Shown: piece after piece, positions 24,501-35,294 of the stretch
Numbering within the stretch: the first letter of the stretch is position 1
Layout of the letters: every line of letters begins with the position of its first letter
Assembly: GCA_030386875.1 (NCBI GenBank)
Contig: CM059568.1
Coordinates: 27,646,120-27,710,119 of the forward strand
Source: Morinoia aosen
Taxonomy: Eukaryota; Arthropoda; Malacostraca; Amphipoda; Talitridae
DNA length: 64,000 nucleotides
Reading direction: 5' to 3'
Made by a program: the position numbers and the translations under genes
Notes under the pieces: generated by a model
What the model was told of the DNA's origin: nothing
Database searches by the model: none
The model's input: only the letters and a program-made list of their open reading frames with translations

Positions 24501-25429
24501 ATTTCTGGACTCCTTTTTGACAATATTTATCTACTCATTTACTACTTGATGACGAATTCTTACTCTGAAGAGAAGTGAAGGGTGAGACATAATTTGACAA
24601 CAACCTTTCCTTGAACTCCCTGCGCAAGTTATCTAGAACTTCTCCTCGCTACAAGTCATCTAGGTTACTGTAATGAAGCATGGACTGAAGCCTCAGTCGC
24701 GTCGTGGAAGAGATGGCGTCCAAGATCAAAATCTTTTTCGTGTGAGTCCGACGGTATAATAAAGAGTCTTGAAAATAATACGGAGAACGAAGTTTTCTCA
24801 AGGTACGTGCTTCAATCAAGAAAGTGCTTTGGAGAAAGATGTTTACTACATCTGACAATCCACTTTCCTTGTACCCTAAAATTGCAAGCACTTAAGAATT
24901 TTTTTAATTAGCGTTGGATGCAGATATACATTCATTTCAATCGCATCACACACATTAATGTCAACAGTCTAATCCATAAACTTTGCTGAAGAGCTAATGG
25001 AGCTACCATCTGTGAGGTTTTTGGGGATGCTCTTACTTTTTTGCTCCATTGATTTGATGATACGACTGTATTACTGCCCACGCAAAACTGAGACGCGATT
25101 TTTTTTCGAGAAAAATTTCTAAATGCGACTCCTTAATTCTATTTGCTTTGATCTGCACACTGCAGCGCTTGCCTCCTGGTGTTCCGCTCACAAAATAAGT
25201 CAAGTGCGGTGATTAATAACTTCATGCGTAATCAGGCTCTGCTCCCGAGTACCTTCTGAAGAACTCAGTGTAACAGCCGCAGTTGTAAACTGCAAAATCC
25301 CCACCATAAGACTCATCTCTAAGGGAGCAATAAAGGTTAGGTTAACATCGGCATCTTTGGGATGCTTTATTTCCAATCAAGCCTGATACATATGATCTTA
25401 GCATTGGTTTTTCAAATGTCTTATAACTA
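21546..25429. other. Unassigned sequence
   Basis: Nothing could be assigned with support. Open frames up to 115 codons (22557-22904, minus) lack recognisable domains. A GC-richer patch lies at 23210-23450. A perfect 5-bp-stem hairpin (GCATC TTTGG GATGC) at about 25350-25364 lies beyond the SINE and could belong to its tail. Confidence 0.35.
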
Positions 25430-25622
25430 ACCCTATATATAGGACACCATGACGGTTCCCCCGTAAAGCCGGTACCCATTTCCGACACCTGGGTTGAGTG
25501 GGGTATTGTGCTTGAGCTTTCCCTTATACCCAACGGGGAAAATCTCCGCGCCAGCGCTGGGAACGAACCCGCGACTTCCAGCATACAAGTCCGACCCCTT
25601 AACCGCTGTGCCACGGAGAGCA
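25430..25622 (-). mobile_element. tRNA-derived SINE
   Basis: Read on the minus strand from about 25622, the head begins CTCTCCGTGGCACAGCGG. It contains an RNA polymerase III A box (TGGCACAGCGG, 25603-25613) and a B box (GGTTCGTTCCC, about 25559-25569) at tRNA-like spacing. TCTCCG at the 5' end pairs with CGGAGA after the B box, a residual acceptor stem. The B box is followed by an unrelated body ending in TATATATAGG near 25433. It is a SINE and not a tRNA gene: the anticodon arm is degraded (9-base loop) and the non-tRNA body follows directly. The 3' end is uncertain. Confidence 0.75.
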
Positions 25623-25689
25623 CGGAAAGCACGTTCAGCAACAACCACCTGAAGCATTTAAAACTTTCTTGTATACTAAGCCGCCTGCA

Positions 25690-25840
25690 TAGTGTTCTGG
25701 ATCCTCTTGTTTTGAATTCTCGTGCTCTCAATTATTCTAGTGTTCTGAATGCTCGTGTTCGGGGTCCTCGTGAAATGAAACTTCGCGTCCTGGATTCTCA
25801 TTTTCTATATCCTCCTATTATGAATCCTCATGTTCTGTAT
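25690..25840. repeat. Diverged 15-bp monomers flanking the minisatellite
   Basis: About ten diverged units of about 15 bp can be read in succession, for example TGTTCTGGATCCTCT, TGTTTTGAATTCTCG, TGTTCTGAATGCTCG and TGTTCGGGGTCCTCG. They share the pattern TGTTCTGRATYCTCG with each half of the adjacent 29-bp unit. This looks like the ancestral state of the array. Confidence 0.7.
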
Positions 25841-26990
25841 CGGGATCCTCGTGTCTCGATACTCGTGTTCGGAAGCCTCGTGTCTCGATACTCGTGTTCT
25901 GGATCTTCGTGTCTCAATACTCGTGTTTTGGAGCCTCGTGTCTCGATACTCGTGTTCGGAAGCCTCGTGTCTCGATACTCGTGTTCTGGATCTTCGTGTC
26001 TCGATACTCGTGTTCGGAAGCCTCGTGTCTCGATACTCGTGTTCTGGATCCTCGTGTCTCGATACTCGTGTTCGGAAGCCTCATGTCTCGATACTCGTGT
26101 TCTGGATCCTCGTGTCTCGATACTCGTGTTCTGGATCCTCGTGTCCCGATACTCGTGTTCGGAAGCCTCGTGTCTCGATACACGTGTTCTGGATCCTCGT
26201 GTCTCGATACTCGTGTTCTGGATCCTCGTGTCTCGATACTTGTGTTCGAAAGCCTCGTGTCCCGATACTCGTGTTCTGAATCCTCGTGTCTCGATACTCG
26301 TGTTCTGGATCCTCGTGTCTCGATACTCGTGTTCGGAAGCCTCGTGTCTCGATACTTGTGTTCTGGATCCTCGTGTCTCGATACTCGTGTTCTGGATCCT
26401 CGTGTCTCGATACTTGTGTTCGAAAGCCTCGTGTCTCGATACTCGTGTTCTGGATCTTCGTGTCTCGATACTCGTGTTTTGGAGCCTCGTGTCTCGATAC
26501 TCGTGTTCGGAAGCCTCGTGTCTCGATACTCGTGTTCTGGATCTTCGTGTCTCGATACTCGATCGTGTTCGGAAGCCTCGTGTCTCGATACTCGTGTTCT
26601 GGATCCTCGTGTCTCGATACTCGTGTTCGGAAGCCTCGTGTCTCGATACACGTGTTCTGGATCCTCGTGTCTCGATACTCGTGTTCTGGATCCTCGTGTC
26701 TCAATACTTGTGTTCGGAAGCCTCGTGTCCCGATACTCGTGTTCTGAATCCTCGTGTCTCGATACTCGTGTTCGGAAGCCTCGTGTCTCGATACTCGTGT
26801 TCGGAATCCCCGTGTCTCGATACTCGTGTTCTGGATCCTCGTGTCTCGATACTCGTGTTCTGGATCCTCGTGTCTCGATACTCGTGTTCGGAAGCCTCGT
26901 GTCTCGATACTCGTGTTCTGGATCCTCGTGTCTCGATACTCGTGTTCGGAAGCCTCGTGTCTCGATACTCGTGTTCGGGAGCCTCGTGAC
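25841..26990. repeat. 29-bp minisatellite, about 40 units
   Basis: Roughly forty 29-bp units have the form CTGGATCCTCG or CGGAAGCCTCG followed by TGTCTCGATACTCGTGTT. Each unit is a dimer of related 15-bp and 14-bp halves (TGTTCTGGATCCTCG and TGTCTCGATACTCG). The two variants of the first half are interspersed. The unit contains no stop codon in several frames, so long artificial frames span the array on both strands (493 codons on plus, 364 on minus). Because 29 is not a multiple of three, the predicted protein repeats every 29 residues. One unit near 26560 has a 4-base GATC-type insertion. Confidence 0.97.
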
Positions 26991-29409
26991 TTTACGTGGC
27001 TGATTCACGTGCGCCGATCACTCAATGTTGAGAGTCTCGCTGCAGGACCGCAGGCTGCTTTCAGTATTTCAACTGCAGTCGAGACTCGCATTCCAGTGCC
27101 ATGCTTGCATAAACTGTTTCAATTGAGTTATTGAAGCATTACTGAAAAGATATGATGCCCTAAAATTGTAAGAATTGCTCCTCAAAGGTCTTTATTCAAG
27201 ATATTGACATGTTATATGAATTAGCTTCAGTTTTTCTCCAGCTAGTTATTCTTATTATTTTGCATTACAAATGCTTCACTCTCTGCTTGTCGTTAAAAAG
27301 TCTCGTTAATTGCAATTCAAACATTATCTGGCGCCATTATAGTGAATTCTCCTGACCAATGGAGCACATCGGGATCTCAGAACAAACATTAAACATCATG
27401 ATCAGTTTGATTCGAGCATTAGAGATGTTCTCAGAAAATATGCTTGATAGATACGTTTCTCCAGATGCTGTAATCATATTTTCTTGCCCATTGCGCATCC
27501 TTGCCGGCCGAACACTGGCCGCAACGCTGCGTGGGCCTAAAAGCGCTCACAAGCTCCCGCCGATTTGCATTTCCCTCACCTGGGCCCCGGAGCTCTAATA
27601 CAGTCTCGTGAGCAAACAATAAGCACTGAGTATTTCCAGCCTCTCTGGTCACTGACATCGGACGTCATGTGGACAGCGGATTGCACTGCACATTTGCTGG
27701 GAGTAAGTCTGGCAACTTAGGTTTCCGCATAAGGAGTTTTCTCCCTTTTTTAGTGGATTATACCCCTGTAAATATTTTTAGTAAATTTAATAGTGATGGA
27801 AAAGCATCTTATTGTAGTTTTCACCTCTGTTACCGTTCCATCGAGAAAATGGTTTCCTGAGAAAGAAAATATGTCACCGTGAACTGTTTCTACTTCGTTT
27901 GCTTCTGAAAACTTGCGACATAAAAGCACGATTACTCTCATACCTTAATTTTACGGATGAACCACAAACCAGGCACGACAAAACGAACTCTTGACAAGGT
28001 AGTTCGGCTATAAGGGCTCACGCATCCTCTCCACCTTACGAGACAAGCACAAAGCTCGCATTCTCGTTATGCTCGCACACCATTGCCGCGAGGAACACAC
28101 GATGTCAATGCGGAGAAGTAAATACCGAGAGGTGTGCCGAGTGGCAGGTCCGGTGCAAGCTCTGGCCCGATTACTGCGTTGTCTGTGCTCCCGGTTATCG
28201 CAAAAATGCCGTCCTGCGCTTGCTTAAATTTGCCTCTGGCTGCATGGTGGACTTGTGTGAAGCCCACACACTTACTGTTTTTTGGGGGATTTTAATTACC
28301 TTGGGAAGCAGCACATTTCTTACAGCAGGGGATTAACAAATCTGGGAATAATAACAGCATTCAATGTATGCCGTCACAGTCTTTGTAAACCTTTGCAGTT
28401 CAAGTGGATAATAACTGTTCCAGTTAGTGATGAATATTGCAGTAAGCCTTGGCACTTTCCGTCAGGCGAATCAGTTCCAGTAAGCAGAAATAGTTGCATT
28501 AGCCCAAAGCAGTCCAGTAAGCTGCAGTCGTCACTATAAGTCACTTCAGTCAGAATCAGTCAAATTTTGACCGGAAATTCAGCGGATGAGCGAGAACCAG
28601 TCTGCTGTACATATTTTTGCATGGTAGACAGAAACGCAACCAGGCAGGCACGAAAAATTATCTACTGCATTGTTTAAAAAATGTGCGTATTTCAGAACAT
28701 TAAAGAACGATATAGTTGGCCTCATAAAGATAACAAATCTTGAGAAAATGTTGTTGGAAAACTGAAAGTATGCTTCAAAACGAAGAAATACAGCCAAGTA
28801 AGTCTTCAAGATGGTGAAGGAATCCAACACCTCGACGCGACTCCCAGCAATTCCGCCATAAATTTGCGTGCTCCAGCGAGCTGTACAAAGTGTTCGTCCT
28901 CGAGGCTCTCATTATCTTTCTTAATGAGCAGCATAAATTCTTGCCCTCCTGTCTCTCATTAAAAGTGCTCTCTTTCTCTTCTTGTCTCTCATTCAGCTCC
29001 TAATTTACTTGACAAAAAATGAAGAGACGGCCACTGACGTCTAACAACTTGAAGGCTTCAAGTCCGACGATTTTGAAGTCGTAATGAAATCAGGCGTGAG
29101 TTCGTTAGCAGCGGCGAGGCCTGGATGTGCCCGACTGGAGGCATAAGTTGCTGCATAGACCTACCAAATATACTCGAAGCGAGGCACCTTGAACGAAAAA
29201 TGAAGGGATGCATTATCTAGAGAAATCTGAATAAGAAGAAATAAATGACAGAGCCTGGAAGAATTTCCAAGAAAACGAAGTGGAACATTCGAACTAATTC
29301 AATACAACAGTGACTTAACACAGTCTGAACCTAATTTTAAGAAGTTCAAATCAGTTTTGCATTGTCTAATTTGCTTGTCACCGAAAAACTACTGCCACTT
29401 CACCGCGTC
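26991..29409. other. Unassigned sequence
   Basis: No recognisable gene. A GC-richer patch (27480-27600) and a minus-strand open frame at 28067-28267 have no identifiable domain. Diverged CCAGTAAGC-like repeats occur around 28430-28560. Confidence 0.35.
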
Positions 29410-29640
29410 GAGGTGAACACCACACGCAACATACTACATCCAGCACCTCACACCCAGTTCACTACACTCTACACACCCCATTCAGCACCTTACCTCCAAT
29501 TCGCAACACATTCCACACCACTTCCAGCACATTATACCTAGCACACCACACCCAGTCTACCTTTCACACCGCGATACGCAACACATTCAACTCATCACAC
29601 CCGACACAAGACACACATAACCCACCACACACAAAACTTC
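29410..29640. repeat. Degenerate CA-rich tandem repeat
   Basis: This strand-biased stretch is rich in CACACC, CCAGCAC and ACACATTC strings with irregular spacing. It looks like a decayed cryptic minisatellite. A similar composition recurs at 36.05-36.24 kb. Confidence 0.55.
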
Positions 29641-30479
29641 GGTTGTGTTTCTCTCACAACTTCCTATGACGCATCCGATGACCGCAACGCTACGAGGGAG
29701 GATTGCATCTGTCCAACAAATTTCCTTACGATATCTCAAAAAAAAAATTGCCATCTCCTGAGAGATCTGTTCTCGTTCAAGACACCAGCATAAGCAATTA
29801 CACGATCTTCTACCCAGTATCACCAACAACCGCGCCCAGGCTCCAGCTTACGCCAGTGCTACGCCAGAAGGCGCCGTTTGAAAGCTACCCTCGGTCCCAC
29901 GCCCTCATCACGTCCACGCTGCGGGAGCTCCACGTCATCAGGGTTCCCAACTACCCTTTTGCTTCCAAGAGTATATTTTTGTCTTCATAATTTTAACCAC
30001 GTAGGATGTTGTTCATTTTATGGGGGATAAATGCAGGATTCAGTTTCTTAATGACTAATTGAAATTGTTGGCTTTTGTACGAATTCACTGTTAACAATTG
30101 CAATAACGCTTTCGTACATAACGACGCGTTTTGAGGGCTAGACACTCCCAGGCAAGGAAGAACGAGGAAAACTGCCTTTACGCAAGGACATTCGTTGTTG
30201 CTTCTTAGGATTCATCGCCTATGGCGATGAATCCGCCTTATTCCGAAGTGGTTTATAATAGTGAATACGAAAATAAAAGTGTGACTCATTGTAAAAGATT
30301 AGAAGGCCCATCTTGCCTCGATTATACCTATTAACTTTGATTCAATATGGGATCATCCCGCCCCGCACGAGCATTACCAAACCACGCCCAAATTAATGCT
30401 GTCATGTCCAATCATATTCTCTCTTAAAAACTTTGTGAAAGGTAGTTAGAGTGTAGAGTGGAAATCATGAAATGAAATC
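29641..30479. other. Unassigned sequence containing a perfect hairpin
   Basis: No gene could be recognised. An open frame at 29703-29990 (95 codons) has no identifiable domain. A perfect 12-bp-stem hairpin lies at 30208-30234 and is listed separately. Confidence 0.35.
30208..30234. repeat. Perfect 12-bp inverted repeat with 3-base loop
   Basis: GGATTCATCGCC, TAT, GGCGATGAATCC: a perfect stem. No T tract or associated gene indicates a function. Confidence 0.85.
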
Positions 30480-30734
30480 TATATATGAACTTGAACTTGA
30501 AATTGAGGGCCGACAGCGTCGGGGCCTTTGTAACGGCCTACAATTCCCTCCACAATTTTCACACAAAGAGTTCAACGCCTGGTACCAGACTTGTCCACTA
30601 AACTACTCAGGATCTACCAATCCTTGTCACAAGCTGCCATTGGATGGCATCACTGGGATAGCCAGTGTGTCAAAACACCATCCCAAGGCATATTGGGTCA
30701 TTACTGACCATTCTACCTGACTGGCTCATTCCAG
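30480..30734 (-). other. LINE 3' UTR with short terminal repeat
   Basis: After the ORF2 stop the minus strand runs through a GC-balanced UTR and ends in AATTTCAAGTTCAAGTTCA. These two to three 6-bp direct repeats resemble the microsatellite-like 3' termini of CR1-type elements. There is no poly(A) tail. Confidence 0.6.
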
Positions 30735-33700
30735 TCACTGTCTCTTACTCCAGACTCGCGCAAGAAACATTTTCATAGCTTCAATGATACTCAAATTACA
30801 CTCCTGATCCAATCCAGCAAGACAGCTCATACCGCAATCATCTTCAGCACATCTGGCATACCACTCATTCTCTCCATACTGCTCAATCACCACATTCATA
30901 AAACTTTCTCTCTCTTGCTCATACTTACTACATTCCAGCACAAAATGCTCAATTGTTTCCTCCACTCCACTAATACACTGCCGACATAATCTGTTATTAT
31001 TCTCATTCCACCTCCATGTACGTCTGTTCACACTCAATGACTTACGTCTCACAGCAAACAAGAGTTGACTTCCAAAGCTACCATCATAGAACATCTCAAA
31101 CTTAGGTGCTTCTTTTTTCATATACCAGTCAAGTGTAGGCTTCCGCACCATGCTAAGCCTCCACTTATTCAATCCATACTCTTTTGTTTGCCTCTCAATC
31201 TCTTTCTTCTACCTCTTGCAGTCCCACTCAGGCCCTACACCTCCAGGATTTATTAAACTCCAGTCATCCACAGGTCTCCCAATTCTAACATGAATAATCT
31301 TTTGCATACTAAGCTTCCTTGCATGCCCCCAACACACTTTCTCCCAATAGCTTACACTCAGATTCCATTCAAAAATTCGCTTTACCCATCTGCTATTCTG
31401 CATTCTTTCAATTCTCACCTTATAATTCAGCACCGCTTTCATCATTCTTTCTGAAAATAGGCTCCACCCAAGGTCACCTCTAATGGCTTCTGTAGCTGTC
31501 CATTTTGGAGCACCCAATGCTAACCGTCCTACCTTATTTTGTATTACATCCAGCTTTTCAAGATCACTTCCATTCCAGGCAAGAGCACTCATACCATACA
31601 TGACACTAGGTACAGCAACATACTTCCACATTCCTCTCACACATTCATACTTGTTTGCTCTGTATCTGGCCACGCTACTTAATCGTCCACTCCACTGCAT
31701 AGCTTTTGCCACTTTCTCACCCTTAGTTCTAGTGCATCCATCTTCACTTATCATACAACCTAGATATTTGTATTCTTTTGTTCTACCTATTCTGATTTCT
31801 CCAATATTCCACAGTCTGTCTCTATCAGTCTCATTACTATTTATAACCATAACCTTGCTTTTGTCGGCACCGAAGTTCATCTTGAAATCTGTACTATATC
31901 CGTTCACAATGTCAAGCATCCTTTGCAGTTCATGTCCACATCCACTAACCACAACCACATCATCAGCATACAACAAACAGCTCAGTCTCTCATTACCAAT
32001 TTTCAGTCCTAAGCCACTCCTTCTCAGTCGAACTGCTAATTCTTCTGTGTACAATCCAAACAACAGGGGAGACAGAGTACAGCCCTGTCTCACTCCTCTA
32101 ACACTCCTCACTTGCCCTGTTTCCAAATTTCCTAACCTGTATATAGCGCTTGTGTTCTCATACAGACTTTGTACAATTTTCACTATTTTTCTGCTAAACC
32201 CAACTTTTCTCAAAACTTCAAAGAGCCTAACCCGGTCCACTCTGTCATACGCTTTTTCAATATCCAGGAATGCTAAATACACCTTCTTATCATCCTTCCT
32301 CATTCGCTCAATTATTTCACCCACTACAAACAGATTATCTTCCCCACGTCTATCTTGCCTAAAACCATTCTGTTCTTCACCTAGGACTCCTAATTCCTCA
32401 ACTAAATTTTTCATTCTCTCATTAAAAATACCACAAAATATCTTACATACAGTGTCACCCAGTGCAATTGGTCTGTAATTTTTAAGTTCTTTCATACTCT
32501 TATGTCCACCCTTATGCAACAGAACTACATTACACATGTTCCAGTCATCCGGTACTCTTTCACTCTTCCATATCTCATCAAATAAACATTTCAACATACT
32601 GACTACACTCTCTCCTCCACATTTATAGAACTCATATGGGATCTTATCAGGGCCACATGCCTTTTCATTTTTCACTTTCTTCAAAAAACTTACAATCTCT
32701 TCACAAGTGATTTCGTCTTCCATTTGCAGTTCACGTTCGTCAATCAGAAAATTTATGGGTGCATCATCTGTAACCTGCTCATTCATTCCACCAATGTCCT
32801 CCCAGTATTCAACTGCTTTCACCATTTACATCCTATCTTGCACACTGCAACCATTAACTACTAATTCATCAACTTGAACTTCACTACTTCTATCATTACC
32901 TTGTATAAACTTATACCAATCTTTTATTCCATCCAGACCTTTCTTTCTTAGATTTTCAACTTGGTGTCTCTCCTCTTTAACTCTAGCCTCATTAATCATT
33001 CTCCTTACTTTCTTCTGCTGGTCCTTGTACTCATTCCATGCACTCTGTCATTCATCCTCAGTAATTCTGTTTCTTTCATACATTTTCCTCATACTGCGTT
33101 GTTTCTTATTCAAAGTCTTTCTTCTCATTCGTTCTTCCTTTATCTTACTTGTAAACCACCTGGCATTCCCTGTCCCTTTCCTACATTTTATTCTACCAAT
33201 CTTTTGCTCTGCCACATCATACCAGGTTCTTGCAATCTCACCATTTAGGTCATTTACATTTCCACACCTGTTCCAGTTATACCTACTCAATTCATTCTTA
33301 AATTCTTCCCAGTTTGCCTTTTTTATCTGCCAACTTTCTTTCACACTACTGACCTTCTGCATTGACTCCTTTCTACCCCAGTTATATTCAAGCACAAGCA
33401 TTTTATGGTCACTATCAATATCAAAATCATCTTCATCTACAAACATTTCATTGACACACTCTCTTGCTCTACTATTCATAATCATATAGTCAATTGCAGT
33501 TTTCCATTCCCTGCTTTGCCATGTATGCAAGCCATTTCCTATTGTGACATTCAGGTTTTCAAGTTCATTCTCATCACAAAAATCTATCAATTTTTGTCCA
33601 TTTGCATTCACTGGCTCACCAAGTATACCAACATGGCCATTCATGTCACCCATCACAATCAGAGGGCACCTGCCGTGTTCTCGTACAATCCTTGTTAATA

Positions 33701-34148
33701 TTTCATACTTTTTTACATTCTCTTCATGAGCTAAAATCCCATCAGTTGTCATATAACATACAATCACAACAATACATTCTCTGGCATGCATTCTTTCACA
33801 CTTAATTGCTAACAAATCTTCACTTTCAGGTTCATTTCCAACAGGAAGTTCCTCTAATTTCCAATTTAGAGCATTCTTTACAATCAAACCAACTCCACCA
33901 CCTCTTTTTTGCCAATTTACACGCCCTTTTCCTATCATATGATACTTATTCTCCTTACATGTTAAACTGACTCTATCACGCATTTGGGTCTCTACTACAC
34001 CAACACAATCCAATTTTCCATTCTCAAATTCTACTACGAGGTCATCTAACTTTCCTGCATTCCATCCACGCACATTTATACTTCCAAACCTTACAACACA
34101 ATTGGACAATTCCAGACGTTCCTCACTTTTGCTCTGACGGATTTTCAT
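30735..34148 (-). pseudogene. LINE ORF2: APE endonuclease and reverse transcriptase, three nonsense codons
   Basis: The frame spans about 1138 codons. The endonuclease (codons 1-250) shows INVRGW, VVETQ, GDMNGHVG, TAIDYMI and DSDHKMLVLEY, the metal-binding and catalytic blocks of APE-type LINE endonucleases. The reverse transcriptase (about 490-780) shows NYRPIALGD at 557, FLDIEKAYD with the first catalytic Asp near 630, RQGCTLSPLL, and YADD at 727-730. The C-terminus (about 1054-1080) has CRQC...H...C, a Cys/His knuckle common in arthropod LINEs. Stops lie in the same frame at 33048-33050 (TGA), 32826-32828 (TAA) and 31209-31211 (TAG). All three could arise from Arg/Gln codons by single C-to-T changes. 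The stops separate the enzyme into four pieces, so it is not expected to work. Confidence 0.9.
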
Positions 34149-35294
34149 TCATCCAGTTCCACCTTCCATTGTGACATGAGTAGCCCTGATCCACCGGATA
34201 TATTTCTTGGAGAGTTTCATCTCACCTTCTTTTGTAAGATGGACTCCATCTCCAAGAAAACACCCATCCTGAATCACGCTATCCATGTCAAGGAAGCTGG
34301 AACCCAGCTCACGCTTTCTCACACTCTCAGCTCTCATACTCATAATCCTTTCATGCAACTCTCTATTCACCTCCTTTCGCACCCTTTCATACTCCTCATC
34401 ACCCGCAGGCCTTCTTAGGAGGCTAGTCACCGCCACTCTAACATTCTTCTTCCGCGCCCTATCAACAACTTTCATAATTGCATTCACCGTACGTTCTCTC
34501 CCACATTCAAGCAACCCATTGCCACCTCCTTGCAGTACAACCATTCCTTCATCCATTCCATCTATCACTCTCTCAGCATGCCTACAAATCTCATCCACTC
34601 CTTTCCCTCTCATGCTCGTACATCCACTACTGTCACTCATACACACGAACCTATCAACATTCTTCACCATGCTATCTCCACATATTCTAATCATAGGTCT
34701 TACTCTCCCTTTCATGCTACTCTTTCGCTCACTTCTTTCACTCAGATCATTCTTTCCATTCATCTTCCTTTCATTCGCTTCCACTACAGGCTCCTGCACC
34801 TCATGTGGCACCTCAACAGGTGGCTCATTCACTCTCTTTCCATTTGTACTTCTTTCATCATGCTCATTCATCCTTCTACTCTCATCTGTCACATTTGCAC
34901 CATCATTTGCTTCATTCACACTCCTCGCACCATCATTTGCCTTATCATCCACTTCATTTGCACTCCTTGCACCACCATTTACCTCTTCGTTCACTGCATT
35001 TGCACCATTCTCATTCTTTCCTTCGTTCAGCTTCCTTTCATCCTTCAAGTCAGCCTCTAAAGCAACCATCAAAATTGTCAATCTCTCAACCTCCTCTTTC
35101 AACTTCTTACTCTCATCATTCAAACATTTCCAGCACGTAAACACAAGATCACTCAACTTTCTCCGACTCATTTCTCTCAAACCTTTGCATGCATCTATAT
35201 CTATCCACTCTTTACAAGTCATGCACTCAATCTCCTCATCCATTCCACTTGCACCTCCCTTCCTACGACCAGTCCTATTTCTTGCCATCCTCAA
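34149..35294 (-). CDS. LINE ORF1 protein: Cys-rich finger, coiled coil and SGNH esterase
   Basis: Intact 381-codon frame. Residues 24-57 carry C-x2-C-x8-C and a C-x2-C pair (ECMTCKEW ... FTCWKC), a PHD/zinc-finger-like module. Residues about 58-95 form a likely coiled coil (LKKLKEEVERLTILMVAL-like heptads), followed by a low-complexity Asn/Glu/Ala-rich linker to about 180. The C-terminal half is an SGNH-hydrolase fold: RICGDSMVKN (block I Ser), VLQGGGNGL (Gly/Asn block), and FLGDGVHLTKEGE (block V Asp-x2-His). Esterase-bearing ORF1 is characteristic of CR1-type LINEs; the protein is thought to bind element RNA. Its TGA stop (34149-34151) is followed immediately and in frame by the ATG of ORF2. 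Confidence 0.85.
   Translation of the reverse strand: MRMARNRTGRRKGGASGMDEEIECMTCKEWIDIDACKGLREMSRRKLSDLVFTCWKCLNDESKKLKEEVERLTILMVALEADLKDERKLNEGKNENGANAVNEEVNGGARSANEVDDKANDGARSVNEANDGANVTDESRRMNEHDERSTNGKRVNEPPVEVPHEVQEPVVEANERKMNGKNDLSERSERKSSMKGRVRPMIRICGDSMVKNVDRFVCMSDSSGCTSMRGKGVDEICRHAERVIDGMDEGMVVLQGGGNGLLECGRERTVNAIMKVVDRARKKNVRVAVTSLLRRPAGDEEYERVRKEVNRELHERIMSMRAESVRKRELGSSFLDMDSVIQDGCFLGDGVHLTKEGEMKLSKKYIRWIRATHVTMEGGTG

Noticed and set aside
25545-25622. A functional tRNA gene
   Set aside because: The A and B boxes are good, but the anticodon arm has a 9-base loop, the acceptor stem is partial, and a non-tRNA body follows. A SINE head explains it better.
25508-26989. 493-codon open frame (and 364-369-codon frames on both strands)
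   Set aside because: They lie almost wholly inside the 29-bp minisatellite and are open in several frames at once, as expected of a stop-free repeat. No domain or splice signal supports a protein.
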